Shown here: one piece after another, positions 1 through 12,420 of the stretch | How positions within the stretch are numbered: position 1 is the first letter of the stretch | Layout: every line of letters starts with the position of its first letter | Assembly: GCA_026874595.1 (NCBI GenBank) | Contig: CM049322.1 | Span: 39,364,840-39,428,839, forward strand | Direction: 5' to 3' | DNA length: 64,000 bases | From: Sipunculus nudus | Lineage: Eukaryota > Annelida > Sipuncula > Golfingiida > Sipunculidae | The notes under the pieces: model-generated | The model's database searches: none | Told to the model about the DNA's origin: nothing | Seen by the model: the letters and a program-made list of their open reading frames with translations, nothing else | Made by a program: the position numbers and the translations under genes

Positions 1-1200
1 GCTTGGATGTCTGCAGAGTAAACCTGAATGTAGGTGGTGCCACCTATCCTAAGATCAAGAGAGCTGTCCAGGATGTATAAACCTGCAAAATTTCAGGTGG
101 AAAAGTCAAACCACTGCTGAGAAATGAGTGATATCCCAAGGCAGATGAACAGAAAAATGGTTGTGCAAAAATGGTTGCAGGTGGCGCTACCATTTTTAGT
201 GTATGTTATAAAGCTATCAAAGGGCTACATTTGTGCAAAATTTTTAGCCTGATCAGTCAAATGGTTCATGTGATATGTGGGTTGACGTGTGGAAACAGAC
301 GCACAAATCGACACTGGGCAGCGAGGAAAGGTCAGAGGTCAACCAAAAATGAGGGCGCAGCAGTTCACATGTGACCTGATGATAAACCTGATTCACTTAA
401 AATGCAAACCAAGTTTTTTCAAACAGTTGAAAGTTATATTTCCAATAATCTGGGAATTCTGCATCTAGACATTGTGTCTAGACGTCTAGACACATTGTCT
501 AGACACCGGCCAGAGCCAGGTCAGTTTCCATGGTGATGTCTGGACCCCAACTGTTTGTACTGAGTGACCTCTTGACTTGGCTGCTGACACTCAGCATGTT
601 GTCCAATCTGTTTTCAAACACAGAAAGCCTTTTTCAATTGGCTACAATACATTTTTAAAGCTGTATTTACCCAATATATTCTTATAAAACTGGCAGAACC
701 CTACCATAGAATAATTCTTGTAAAGTTTAAACCAATCAGCTTAACAGTTTCATCATAAATCAGTGTATCAGCTAGAAGGGTTTAAAATTACATTTTCGCT
801 TGTAAAAAAACACATCAATGTAGGTGGCGCCACCAATACCTCAATTTCAGATGACATATGTGACATATTTCTGTGAAATATTGGACAATTTGGCTGGACA
901 GTTTCAGAGAAGAAGATTTTTAAAGCTTTTATAGCTTTTTTCCTATAAAATCTAAGAAAAGCTTTAAGAAAAAAATAAACAAAATCCGATAGAGTTTTTC
1001 AGATGACTGATTATTTGCAAAAAATTTGGTGATGCTAGCTTCTGCCTTTTTTGAGATAGCTATGGTTAACTTACAGACGTCAAATGATGCACGACACGAC
1101 GTACGGTGCCGCACCATCACATAAACTCACAGGTTCGCTAATGAGCACTGCACAGTGACTGTTGCATCTCCTTTGAACTCTGACCTCATTAAATATGCAT
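1..1200. repeat. Dispersed repeat with GGTGGCGCCACC-type core, fragments
   Basis: Contains several copies of a core such as TAGGTGGTGCCACC (31), AGGTGGCGCTACC (179) and TAGGTGGCGCCACC (823), each with A-rich flanks and phrases such as ATTTCAGGTGG and AGAAGAAGATTTTTAAAG. Related copies occur at 3950-4290, 11700-12130 and 32140-32300. No coding sequence was recognised. Confidence 0.5.
473..494. repeat. 22-bp perfect palindrome
   Basis: TGTGTCTAGACGTCTAGACA followed by CA reads identically on both strands; a further TGTCTAGACACC follows. Could form a small cruciform; no function is implied. Confidence 0.8.
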
Positions 1201-2039
1201 GGATTTTGCCCAGAATTTTACTTTGGTGAGATAATCTATTGGTATGTAGTTATGATGAGTTTCATGAAAATCAATCAAAACCCTGGTAAGTTAAACCCTG
1301 GTAGGCCATTCTCCCCACCCCAAATTTTTGATCTGCAATATAAAGAAGGGTCAATTCCTTTTGAACATTTATTTTTTTTTGTATATACTACATAGCTTAA
1401 TTAAAAGCAACAGCCTTTCACTGCATATATATGAATGTCCAAAAGGCTATGTATCCACCCCAAATATTTTCTATTTTTGGTTAGCCATGTTCATTGTAAA
1501 CTTTGCCCTATCACTTGTCAAGAATTTGACCTAAACATCACTTAACATTGCTTTTCCTTGTTCTTCTATCTTAACTGAAACCACATTATAATTTCTGGTC
1601 TGGTGATTACAAGAAACGCAAGATGCTCCTTAAATGAACCAGTCCCTAATGGTCCAGTAGGTAGCGCATACCAGTAAGAATGCTGAGCTGGCGCACTCAG
1701 AGGTGCCGGTAAGAATCTGTCAGCGGCAGATTTCCGCTTGTCTTAAACCTTCACTAAAAGTTTTAAAACAGACGGGAGATTTTTACTTCCAGAGAGCAAA
1801 GCTTCTTGATGCCAGGCACCCCTAGCTGAGTTGGTGACATGTCACTAGAGGACCAGAGCTGCAAAACTCTGTACCGTAAAATCTCCACTTAAAACCGCAC
1901 TTCCAATTAAAAACGCACCCAGACTTTGTGAGACCCCACAAGGGGTCCTAAGTTAAAAATCCTAAGGATCAAATGATATTAAAGAAGATATGTCTGAAAA
2001 AAATGTTCAATAGAAAATCACTGAATGGAGTCTGTTAGC
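1201..2039. other. Noncoding, nothing recognised
   Basis: AT-rich sequence with only short chance frames. No splice-flanked exon or repeat family could be supported. Confidence 0.5.
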
Positions 2040-2890
2040 CATATTTGATTTTGAGCAAGTCTGTAATTAAATAGGTCTGGAGTCCTCATAGGCACCAATG
2101 ATCCCTGTGAAATTAGAAAAGCTGCAGTAGGGTTGTTATTGAGATATCCCATGCTGAAGAAAATCGGGCTGTGGTGGCCATATTGGAATTCCAACAAGTC
2201 TGTAATTCAATAGGTCTGGAGCCCTCATATGTACCAACCATCCCTGTAAATTTGGGAAAGCTGAAGTGTTGTTGTTGAGTTATCATGCGCAAAAGAAAAT
2301 CAGCGATTGGGCTGTGGCGACCATATTGGAATTCCACCAGGTCTGTTATTCAATAGGTCTGCAGGCCCTATAGGTACCAATCATCACTGTGAATTTCGGA
2401 AAGCTGCAGAAGGATGTTGTTGAGTTATCGCCCGCAAAAGAAAATCAGCGACTGGGCTGTGGCATTCATATTGGAATTCCAACAGGTCTGTAATTCAATA
2501 AGTCTGGAGCCCTCATAGGTACGAACCACCCTTGTGAATTTGGAAAAGCTGCAGTATGTTGTTGTTGAGTTATCGCCCGCGAAAGAAAATCAGGGATTGG
2601 GCTGTGGTGGCCATATTGGAATTCTGACAAGTCTGTAATTCAAAAGGTCTGGAGCCACCACAGGAACTAATCATCCCTGTAAATTTGGAAAAGCTGCAGT
2701 ATGTTGTTGTTGAGTTATTGCGTGCGAAAGAAAATCAGCAATTTGACTAGGTGGCCATATTGGAATTCTGACAAGTCTGTTATTTGATAGGTCTGGAGCC
2801 AACATAGGTATTAATCATCCCTGTGATTTTGGGAGAGCTGCAGTATGTTGTTGTTGAGTTATCGCATGCGAAATAAAGTGTCACTGACGG
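2040..2890. repeat. Tandem array, six units of ~143 bp
   Basis: The phrase AGGTCTGGAGCCCTCATAGG recurs in varied form at about 2071, 2212, 2354, 2497, 2644 and 2788, and GGCCATATTGGAATTC and GTTGTTGAGTTATCG recur with the same spacing. Units differ by 10-20%, so the array is old. It ends with ACGGAAGGACGGATGGACCG. Confidence 0.85.
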
Positions 2891-2899
2891 AAGGACGGA

Positions 2900-3945
2900 T
2901 GGACCGACAGTGATCACTATAGGCCACCTCTTGTCAAGCGGGCCCTAATAACTTTAATACTGAATAAATACTAGTCTTGACATATAAACTGTCACACCCT
3001 ATATTATTTAAAATATTGTGGCATAAATACAATAAAAATAATACCCAACCATAAACAGCCATCTCACAAAACTCAATAGGCCATCCCACATGCTTATTTC
3101 ATAAAGACAAGTAGCATACAGACAGACAAGCTAATAATGGATATGTCATCATTTTTTTGCAAAGATAAAACACCAAATATTAATTATATATAAATCACTA
3201 CTAAATAGACACCTTAGCAATTATCTACTCTGAATTCCAATAAATTAATATAATGTTAATCACTCCTCTTGAAGTGTGTACCTGGGCCCTTAAACCAGGT
3301 ACTCAAGTTATTAATAGCACGGAGATAAATGAGCTCTGGTTCAAGGATCAAAATAACTTATTGTACAATGCAAACATAATCCTGTTAAATGAAGTAGGCT
3401 TCCTGGCAGGTGGCCAGGTTAACTATTGAATAAGGTGTGTTGTAAACTGCACATCTTGATTTAAGCTGCATTTTCTTATTGAAGTGATTAAGTGTCAGTT
3501 ATAGCAAAAGGTTTATAGTTGAGGTATCAAAATGCTGCTTTATCTCTCTTATTTAATTAATCCAACAGGTTATTTACTGTGCTACGCAAGATTTTACATG
3601 CACTGTATCAGCAGATTTCACTATAACTATAGAATTTCAGGATATTGAGTTGTGGTAGGAAGTGTTTATAAAAAAAATCATGTATTGGAAGAAAAAAAAT
3701 AACAGACGATCAATTATAAATTTATAATTTGATACCTACTATATTCCATATAATGAGGTACAGGTAACGGCCGAGTTGTTGACACTTGTTCACTGCATCA
3801 GGTGCAGATTTAGCAATACATTGTTTCCCATCTTTCAGATATATCTCTTACAGAACTAGAATATTTTTTTTACAAGTGCATACATAATTGTTTGTAATCG
3901 ATAATGCAAAAATGGAACCAACTTAAGCAAAAGAAGAAGTTCATA
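2900..3945. other. AT-rich noncoding, nothing recognised
   Basis: No exon, RNA gene or repeat family was recognised. Confidence 0.5.
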
Positions 3946-3949
3946 TTTC

Positions 3950-4290
3950 TGTAACTTGGCCAAAATTCATCTAACCCAAACCAATTGAACAAACTTAAGA
4001 GAGCTTATCTCTGGGTTGATCTGTTAATTATTGAACAATCTTGCTGAATTATTCTATGGAAGAAGATTTTCAAAGTTTTTTTTTCAGCTTTTTCCCCGTA
4101 AAATGTAGGTTAATGCAGGTGGCGCTACAACAAAACGCTTAATCCCACAACACTGAATATGTGACAGATTTTTGCATAAAATTTGGTGAGTTTTGAGATA
4201 GTATGGGTTAACGTACAGATGATGGACGACGACCTACAGATGCAGCCACACCATCTCATAAGCTCACCAGTTCTCTTAAAAGGAAAACAA
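3950..4290. repeat. Copy of the GGTGGCGC-core dispersed repeat
   Basis: AGAAGATTTTCAAAG, TTTTTCCCCGTAAAATGTAGG and GCAGGTGGCGCTAC match the copy at 790-1170 in order and spacing. Confidence 0.55.
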
Positions 4291-4299
4291 CCTATCATA

Positions 4300-5360
4300 G
4301 ATATTTATAATCGATATTTGGCACCATTTACATTCAGTAACATTATGAAAACACTTCTTAAGTGAAAGTCTGCCCCATGTTCCATAGTATAAGGCTACTA
4401 TTAGCTACACACATATCACAAACGGAGTCAATTATGTACAAATTTAAATATAATTTCTTGGAAATATATCCCATAAAATGGCACAATTTCTAAATGTAAT
4501 TAATAACAGTTTCACGTGAAATATTTTTTAACTGTAAGCAAATAAAATAAACTCTTGAAAATGAGTGGAATTCTGACCAAGGGAAAAGGATTTATGAAAA
4601 AATAATAAATGTCCCCCCACAGTTGGAGGGTATTTGCCTCAGTTTAGCTGGTACCACAAGATGTTTTGTGTACAGTTTGTCTGTTTTGTTTAAAATAAAT
4701 AATGTATATAATATGTGGAGAACTTGCCAAAGTTGATACCAACTGTAGTCAAAACATGTCCAACGAGGACATCTAGGGGGAAAATCTGGCAAATCAGAAA
4801 AGCCCAAGAACTCCATATGGCACAAGATGGATTTTCTCTTTGTCAACATAAACATATGTCTTAGGGTTCGCGTAATATACATACATATTTTTATCTAAAT
4901 AAACCATAGCATGAATTTGTATTTTACTGTGCAAAATTACTGTATTTGTATAATTGATGTATTTGATTAAATACTGTACAAATTCAAATAAATACATATA
5001 AATATATCTGTATCCATATCTGTCATATGCACCATGCAGCTAGCCTTCTACTATTACTAAATTGAACTTTGTTGTGACAATATTAATATGTCAGTAAGAA
5101 CTATGATAAATGAACACTGGTATATGAGTACACATGAAATATATCTGTAGTGCTGAAAATAAATATATTTTCTGGGAAACCATTTATAAAATTATTTCTA
5201 AATTCTATCTGATGTCTTGTATTTGTTTTAAAAATCAATCACTTGTATTTTTATTGTTGATACAACATATTTGTATTTGTGAAATTGTGTTTGACCCCAG
5301 GTCTGACGTGCACCATGTTTGATAACAGCTTGAAGACAAACAAGCTGATACATGTAGCAA
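4300..5360. other. AT-rich noncoding, nothing recognised
   Basis: Only short chance frames are present; no exon with convincing splice sites was found. Confidence 0.5.
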
Positions 5361-5368
5361 TCACACTG

Positions 5369-5797
5369 CAGGCTTGGGTCAAGTACAGGGGGTCTATACT
5401 TCAGTACAAGTACAAGTACTTCAGCTTTTGACAAGTACCGTATTATTTAATTCATTCAGATTAAAAGGCTCACAAAATGTTCTGAATGTTCTTTATGAAT
5501 AATAAATATTGCAAGCTTCAGAATTATAATGTGAGCAGTTAATAACTGAGATATAGCTGGCAACAACTTTCTATCATTCTTTCATAGTGCCACCTGAACA
5601 TCACAAGGTTTGATCATGCTGTGTTTATGGTTAGTATATGTTTCTTTTTATTTATATCTTATACTTGACTAGTACCTGATTTTTCAAGTACATTTTTGGC
5701 AAGTACAAGTACTGTCCTTAGTTAAAAGTGCCAAGTACAGGGCAAGTACTCAGATATTTGTACTTAAGTACAAGTACATGTATTTAACCCAAGCCTG
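5369..5797. mobile_element. Nonautonomous DNA element (hAT-like), 429 bp
   Basis: Begins CAGGCTTGGGTCAAGTACA and ends AACCCAAGCCTG, an inverted pair of 11 bp or more. Many direct and inverted CAAGTAC motifs lie inside both ends, a subterminal pattern typical of hAT-type MITEs. No coding capacity. A lone end (CAGGCTTGGGTTCAAACACA) occurs at about 52614. Confidence 0.7.
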
Positions 5798-5799
5798 TA

Positions 5800-8130
5800 A
5801 CAAAATCTTTTCTTAGCAGGAATTAATTACATCTCATTAATCATATTCCCAGAACAACCAGAAATGAATTCTCCAAAATAAGACAGGTGAATAGCCTCCT
5901 TTAAAGATATCTCTAGGAACATCCTTATCAATATCAGCTTTTCCTTATCAGTGCTGCTGGGGAGGAGGTAAGGTGCCAAATAATAATTCTTGCTGGGCTA
6001 CAGATAAAAGATAAAAATCAACTCATATTCTCAAGTCAATAAGGTATTGACCCCATTGTACCAATGAAAGGTTTACAAGTGACATCATAACTTCCAGGTC
6101 TGGGAGGTAGCCCAAACATTCAGCGACAATCAGGAATGGAGTCTACGATTAGACACATATCCAAACTAGAATCTTACGCATATCAGTTAATAAGGAGTAC
6201 TATGAATATTACTTAAAACCCCCCATCAATGGTTCCCTCATAGGTCCCATGATGTCACCTAAGGATAGACTCCAAAGCCTTCCCAGCATGCCTTGCCAGG
6301 TTGTAAACAAAGCATGATGGAGACAACAATTATCTGATTTTATTGAGAGCAGCACCAATATTGATCATTAAGTTACAATTTATGTCCCAACTGAGTCAGC
6401 ACAACTGTATTATGGGTAATATGCAGGGGTTTTTGCATGTCCTCACACTAGAATGCTGAATATTGTGATTTGAACCACTTTGGTCAGATTTGGGTAAATT
6501 TTACAGGGTAAACTCTTTGTAATGCAAAAAAAGTAAAACCAAAACATTTTTTGTTTATAGGCCTGAAGCTACCTGGGAGGCTGGAACATGGTTGGCCTTG
6601 ATACCAGGCTGAGACTGGCACAAACGGAGGCATGCGTTCCATATTCGCCTTGAATCTGATGATGGGAAATATGCTAGCACAGACTTCTGGTTGCAAGAAG
6701 GATTAAATAAATGAATCAAATGCAGCTTAGACTACGTTCACTCTACCTATCTCATCTTATTTCGCTGCTGCCATACTTGATAGGTGCCCCACCCCCCAAG
6801 TATAACATCATTTATCCTGTAGATAAACTATATAAGAGCTATGAGCTTTATTCCCCAAGGCATGAACTATGGTCACCTGTGACCTGCCCAGGTAATTAAC
6901 CCTTTGTGTATCAGAACACTTCAATAATTAGCTCTAGATAAGATGTTTATCCTTTTATGATAAGACTTGTTTATTCAATTCATTTTCTCCTTTTATCAGT
7001 TTATTTTGCAAATATCCAAAATTTCTCTTGTTAGGCTGTTCTCAAAGATGATATCCATAACTGAACAAGGTTATACTAATAAAAGTGGTATTGCATGGTT
7101 ACCTGGTACACATTTTATTTTAATTACTCCTAATATAAAACACTCAGTCTTGTTTTTCTTATATAGAACTGCATATCAGATAAATAGTCAGCTTAAATAC
7201 ACACGACTACCTTCATTAACAAAGTGTCTTTATTTATTATGACATTTATGTCCACGCAGTTTATGTGCTATATTGTGTTGGTGGTGACATTTTTGGCATT
7301 CAATTTCAAGTATATACGACCAGCACAAGAAAGGCGGTCACAACAAAATTATGCTGAAACAGAACGTAATTTAACTAGAGACAGTGTGTGATATACCTTA
7401 TATAACGTTTATAGCCCTTTAAGTTTGAGAATTTTGCATCCATATTGTATCACACACACACTGCGCCATTGATAACAAAACGTCAAAATGCGCGCGCTCA
7501 CATCAACATAAAAACATTCCCAAGTCAGACGATAATTTGTATACCTACGGCGTCATTAACGTCTCAGCAGTCATAGCTACACATTAACAAAGTAAACACA
7601 TGTGTATTTTACCTTGTGTTGTTGTTTTCTGCTTTTTATCGAGGTCTTTAGACTTGATATTTGAGGTTCACTCAAGGTGTGTTCCCGGAATGAAGGTGTT
7701 CTATCCACATGTTGCCATGCTCTCAACTCTGAGGTCAAGGTCACGTGGCTTCGTCTGAGCAGCCTACGGAACGGTAGTTCTTTGATGTGTTTCCGCGGGG
7801 TTTGGAGGGGAGGGGTCGCGTCTTGAGCATGGCTCGGTATACATATGCGTTATATGTTTAATGAACACTGTTAACTCGAGCTTAACCTAGCGTTAAGGTA
7901 AATGACCTTGAAAGCAGTTAACAGGATATATGGGTACTTTTCCATAGACAGAGTGGCAGGGCTTCTGTCCAAACAGGAGAGGGGTATGTGTTTTTCATTA
8001 AAATAAAAAAAATTAATTGGAATTTGTATAAGAGAAATGTAATTATTTAATCTATATAGGCCTACCGGTAAATATATATACAGACGACACCACTTATTTG
8101 CAAGTCGGTTAACAGAAAATGCCGCTTATT
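5800..8130. other. Noncoding; CpG-richer part at 7440-7840
   Basis: No exon recognised. At 7440-7840 the base composition becomes less AT-rich, with CpG-containing stretches (TGCGCGCGCTC, CCGCGGGG), which could mark a promoter or first exon of an unseen gene. That is a composition argument only. Confidence 0.35.
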
Positions 8131-8135
8131 TGCTT

Positions 8136-8259
8136 ATATTCTCCTGTACATGACTGTAATAGACTACCCCTTCCCCATATCAACCCCCATAAGTGCATAT
8201 ATATATATATATATATGTATGTACATGCAGTATTTATATATATATATATGTATATATAC

Positions 8260-8311
<52 letters not shown>

Positions 8312-8377
8312 GCACTTATGGGGGTTGATATGGGGAATTTAAGGGGTAGTCTATTACAGTCATCTACAGGAGAATAT
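8136..8377. repeat. Long inverted repeat around an (AT)n core
   Basis: Left arm 8136-8200 and right arm 8309-8377 are reverse complements over about 65 bp, including CCCCATATCAACCCCCATAA against its complement. The right arm has a 5-bp insertion and one arm has a base change, so this is not a simple assembly mirror. About 110 bp of alternating AT/GT lies between. It could be a fold-back element or a cruciform-forming site. Confidence 0.85.
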
Positions 8378-9039
8378 ATATACTAACTGTACATTGAGGA
8401 ATATTGGTACTCCCTGTTTTTCCATCATATTATTGGGGGAGGGGGCCGGGTGGCTGAGCGTGTCATGTAAAAGAGGAAATATTCTTCATCTGTTAATTCA
8501 TGGAAATTAAATACGTTATAACACACAGTTAAAAAAGATGAGGAAACATATGCCCTCTTTCATTGCTTAGCAAATTAGAAAGCACGTACAGAGCCCATAC
8601 CTCCGCCATTTTAAGTATCAACTTCCAGGTCCACCCATAAATATAATGAACACGTGGCCAACCACGCATGCCTCATTGATTAATTGACATTCATTGGAAA
8701 AATTGATGTTGTTAAAAACAAACATTTTTTGAAACAAAGAAAAGGGGACATTAAATTGTCCATCTGTAACAAAACGTCAGTGAAATGGATTTAGGCCTTC
8801 AATTTATAGATAGTATAAGGTGAAAAAAATTATAAAAGCCACCCAGTTGTACATGCACAAACTGACTTAATGATGGTAAATTTATCAAGAAATCCAGGGG
8901 TCTTATGATCACCCTGTGAATTCCTGTGCATGATGGTGGGTGATAAAGAAAATAAAAAAAAAAACAATTCATACATTTCCCAGTTTACATTGTGCCAATT
9001 CACAAGTGTACAGAAAACAAACTAAAAACGTGACAGATA

Positions 9040-10015
9040 AGGATGAACAGAACATGATTGATCAGAGAAAAGTTCTGTAGAGATGCCATCTTGAAAACAA
9101 TTAGACTGAATTTATACTAATTTTGTTCCCCTTCCTTAAAAGAATTGTTTTCTCTGATATGAAAATTAAAATATTAATACTCTATGACATACCTTGGAGA
9201 AAGCAGGAAAGACAATTACATCCTGCACAAAGTTAGTCAACATAGTTGGCGCGACCTGCGGGCTCGTGCGGGGCAAGATCAGATAGCAGTAACATGCTGA
9301 ATATTCTTGTTAAATTTTGTGCTGGAGGCTGCAGCCGTTTCTGAGATATTTGGTAACAGACATTGCATCATGTATGCAAACACAACAAATAGTCAAATTT
9401 TGCGATCGACAAAATCTGAACTTCCCTAATGACGCCAATTTGAAAATAATTTGACTGGATTTATTCCTCTTCCTTTAAGGAATTGTTTACTTTGATATGA
9501 GAACCAAAATAGTTTAAAAAAAAAAACAGAAAAGACCATTACAACCGACAGAGAGTAGAGCAACACACACATGGCGCCACCTGCAAGTCAAAATCAAATA
9601 GCAGTCACATGGTCAATATCCTTGTGAAATTTGGTGCTGAAAGCTACAGCTTTTCCTAGGATATTTCGTAACACACATGGCATTATGTATGGAAATACAA
9701 CAAATTGTAAAATTTTGAGACCAACAAAACATTTAACTTCCGTTAAGACGCAATCTTGAAAATTATTTGACTGTAATCATACTTTTTTTATTCCCCTTCC
9801 TCTAAGGAACTGTTGACTATGATATGAAAGCCAAACGTTAATACTTAAAGACTTATTTTGGAAGGAGAGGAAAGATCATTTTAACCAAGAGAAGTGGCGC
9901 CAGAAAAAGCTTATTCGTACATATTCATCACATGATAAAAAAAAGTTTCATGACGACAGCTGAAGCGGCTGCTGAGATATTTGGTAACAGATGGCGGACG
10001 CTGCGCCAGCGCATC
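9040..10015. repeat. Three tandem units of ~320-345 bp
   Basis: ATTAGACTGAATTTATAC, ATTTGACTGGATTTATTCC and ATTTGACTGTAATCATAC at 9102, 9447 and 9764 head three units that also share CCCCTTCCTTTAAGGAATTG and GAGATATTTGGTAACAGA. TTGGCGCGACC, TGGCGCCACC and GTGGCGCCA occur once per unit, linking it to the GGTGGCGC repeat family. Confidence 0.75.
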
Positions 10016-10278
10016 AGTTCATAGTGAACTAGTAAGTGAGTGATTTGTGAGTATTCCGCAGGAGAGCCAAAGCCAGCCGACCCCAGTAACCATGCATGAC
10101 GGCAAAGCATATATTGGCGGAGAAAGTCTATAGAAACGTAAGCATGTCAAAGAAGCCCTGACGTTCGTTCTCTCTTGATTGTCGCCCCGAACATCTAGAG
10201 TTACGAACCATGCATATTTGAGGAAATATCAATTCTCAAAGGTCCCCAAGCCTTATACTAGATACATGTATGCAATCC

Positions 10279-10700
10279 AGGGGCGGATCTAGGGTTTAGG
10301 AAAAAGAGGGGTCAAACCCAGGAGGTCCAGAGAAAGGTCCGTAAAAGGGGTTCTAGGCCGCAAAAATTGGTCTGAAACTCATAGGAAAGGTTGCGGCGGC
10401 GGAAAAAGGGGAAGGGGGTGGGGGTCGGGCTGGATCCGTTTCTTCAATCGCCGATCGATCGAAAAAAAATAGCCTCGCCCGCCAACTTTTTAAATAGCCC
10501 CCCCCCCCTTTCCTTACCCTCTCCCCTCCCCCTCTTCTACAGGGGCGGATCCAGGATTTAGGAAAAGGAGGGGTCCAATCCACGTGGAGTAAAGTCATAA
10601 CCTTAAAAGGTTCCTAGGTCCGGAAAAGGGGGCGGGGGGAGGTTGCAGGCCGCAAAAATTCGTCAGAAACCCATGAAAAAGGTTGCAGCGGCTGCAGGTC
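10279..10700. mobile_element. hAT-type MITE ends, two fragments (CAGGGGCGGATC family)
   Basis: CAGGGGCGGATCTAGG at 10279 and CAGGGGCGGATCCAGG at 10541 each begin a G-rich stretch with GGAAAAGGAGGGGTCC and CCGCAAAAATT. This end sequence is a widespread invertebrate MITE signature. Related copies lie at 43860-44055, 47100-47135 and 57340-57480. Confidence 0.65.
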
Positions 10701-11299
10701 AGATGATTTATTGATTACAGCTCAAGTGCAAAACTGTGACGTAAGACTAATATTGCCCCCAAATTTCAGGTGTTGAAACCGGAAAGTTCAGTCATCAAAC
10801 AAAAAACCCTGTCAAGACGAACGTATGATAATGTGAACCATTGTTTATAATTGAGCAAAGCGCGTCACGGCGACACGACACCGTGCTCATCAGGTTCTGC
10901 TTGGGCTAGCGCCAGTGCTACATTGAAGCTTTTGCTTATAGCTGGAGCAATTCTATATATAGCCATACTAATTATCATGGTCACAACATGTTTATTTTTA
11001 TCCCCTCTCTGGTCTGACAGTCTCTGTTACATTCAATACCGTTATTTTCATCTCTGTGTATGACAATTACGAGTCAGCTAAAGTCCTTTATGATAGCTTT
11101 TAAACGTTATAGATCTGCGCCCACGTATGAGGCAGCCTTCAGATTCGCAGAAAAGATTTGTTAAAAGAAAGACATACAAGACAGGGGCTGATACAGGATT
11201 TTAGAATAGGGGGCACAGAGGGAGGGAGGAGGGATGATAAAATTTGACTGCAATGGCGCAGTCTGGGAGAACGGAAACAGCGACACCTTACGCAGAGAC

Positions 11300-11560
11300 A
11301 AATAACTAATTAATGAGAGCCCGGTCTTTCAGAATCAGTTTGGATAAGTAGCAACAGAAACAGAAATTACAGATGAGCAGCAGCAGTTTCCTCAGTGACA
11401 GGGGTCTTTTCCAATACCTGAAGTGTATTAACAGCAGATAATCCACTGATCCTTTTATAAAAGTAAATCCAAAAATGCCGATCCCACCGCACATAGGCTG
11501 TTATTAGTTTTGATTAAATATCCCTTGTTTATAATACAGTAATCAAAACACATTAAACAA
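11300..11560. repeat. Dispersed repeat with CACCGCACAYAGGCTG phrase
   Basis: The phrase and following TTTATAATA recur at 14160-14310 (plus), with a related copy on the minus strand at 49200-49310. All three carry TTTATAAAA before the phrase. Confidence 0.55.
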
Positions 11561-11699
11561 GGATATTTCGTGGCAGGACAGACGAATCTAAGTTTTGCAA
11601 AGACCATCAACTAACTAGAAAACGGGCAGTTGACAAGCGACTACACGTATCCGCGAAATCACAGACATGGGTAAAGTAGGCCTAATAGGCAATTGAAGG

Positions 11700-12130
11700 C
11701 ATTGCATGTTCCTGACCTGCCTATAAATTGGTGACATCAGAGATGGCAATAAAATTCACCAAAAACCCAATCCACAGATGGATACAACATGCAAGATTTC
11801 AGGCCGAGACACCAATCCACCACTAAGAAAATGTGCATCAATGTAGTCTATAAAAAGGGACGGCAGGTGGCGCCATCTGCCTGGTCTGTAACAAAGCTAT
11901 CAAGGACGGATACACAGGCAAAATATAAGAATGAGACATCCATCCACTCCAGGGATATGAGAGATTTTCACTCAAAGCAAAAAAGACAGATGGACGCCAC
12001 ACGAAAACAATTGTAGATGGCGCCACCAGTCTTGAGTACGAGATGGAGGTATCTTAGATAAATGGGCATGCACAATTTCAGGCCAATATGTCAATATAGT
12101 CATTTGGTCACAAAAGAGTATATTTTACCT
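11700..12130. repeat. Copy of the GGTGGCGC-core dispersed repeat
   Basis: Contains GGCAGGTGGCGCCATCTGCC (11869) and AGATGGCGCCACC (12015), with CAAGATTTCAGGCC and CACAATTTCAGGCC phrases typical of this family in the window. Confidence 0.55.
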
Positions 12131-12309
12131 TGAATTATGCACAATTCCTCGACTGGGTTGGTTGCCTTCAACTTACACCGAAAGGGCTCTGGTGAAATAT
12201 AGGGAAAACAGCCCGTGATGGCTTCCTCAGCAAGTACAATACCCCTACAATATCAGCTTAGAGGATCAAATTAGCGGTACCCCAGTAACGGGACGAAAGC
12301 CAGATCCTG

Positions 12310-12420
12310 TAGAGAGGTAAGCCCTGTGGGGTAGGACGCAGCCTAATAGCAAAAGCTTTGGACTTCGAAGCTCACGGTCCCCGGTTTGAACCCCGCCGGT
12401 GCCTCAACGGCATAATAGTG
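12310..12420 (+). repeat. tRNA-like sequence, possible SINE head
   Basis: GGTTTGAACCC at about 12383 resembles the RNA polymerase III B box (GGTTCGANNCC), preceded by an anticodon-arm-like hairpin GACTTCGAAGC. The acceptor stem does not pair, so it is not a functional tRNA. Confidence 0.4.

Noticed and set aside
8109..8386. Long Ile-Tyr repeat frames on both strands
   Set aside because: They are translations of an (AT)n/(GT)n microsatellite inside an inverted repeat.
10851..11063. 70-residue frame with a membrane-like stretch
   Set aside because: No splice context, no family match and no homolog among the two claudin-like genes; hydrophobic frames arise easily in AT-rich DNA.
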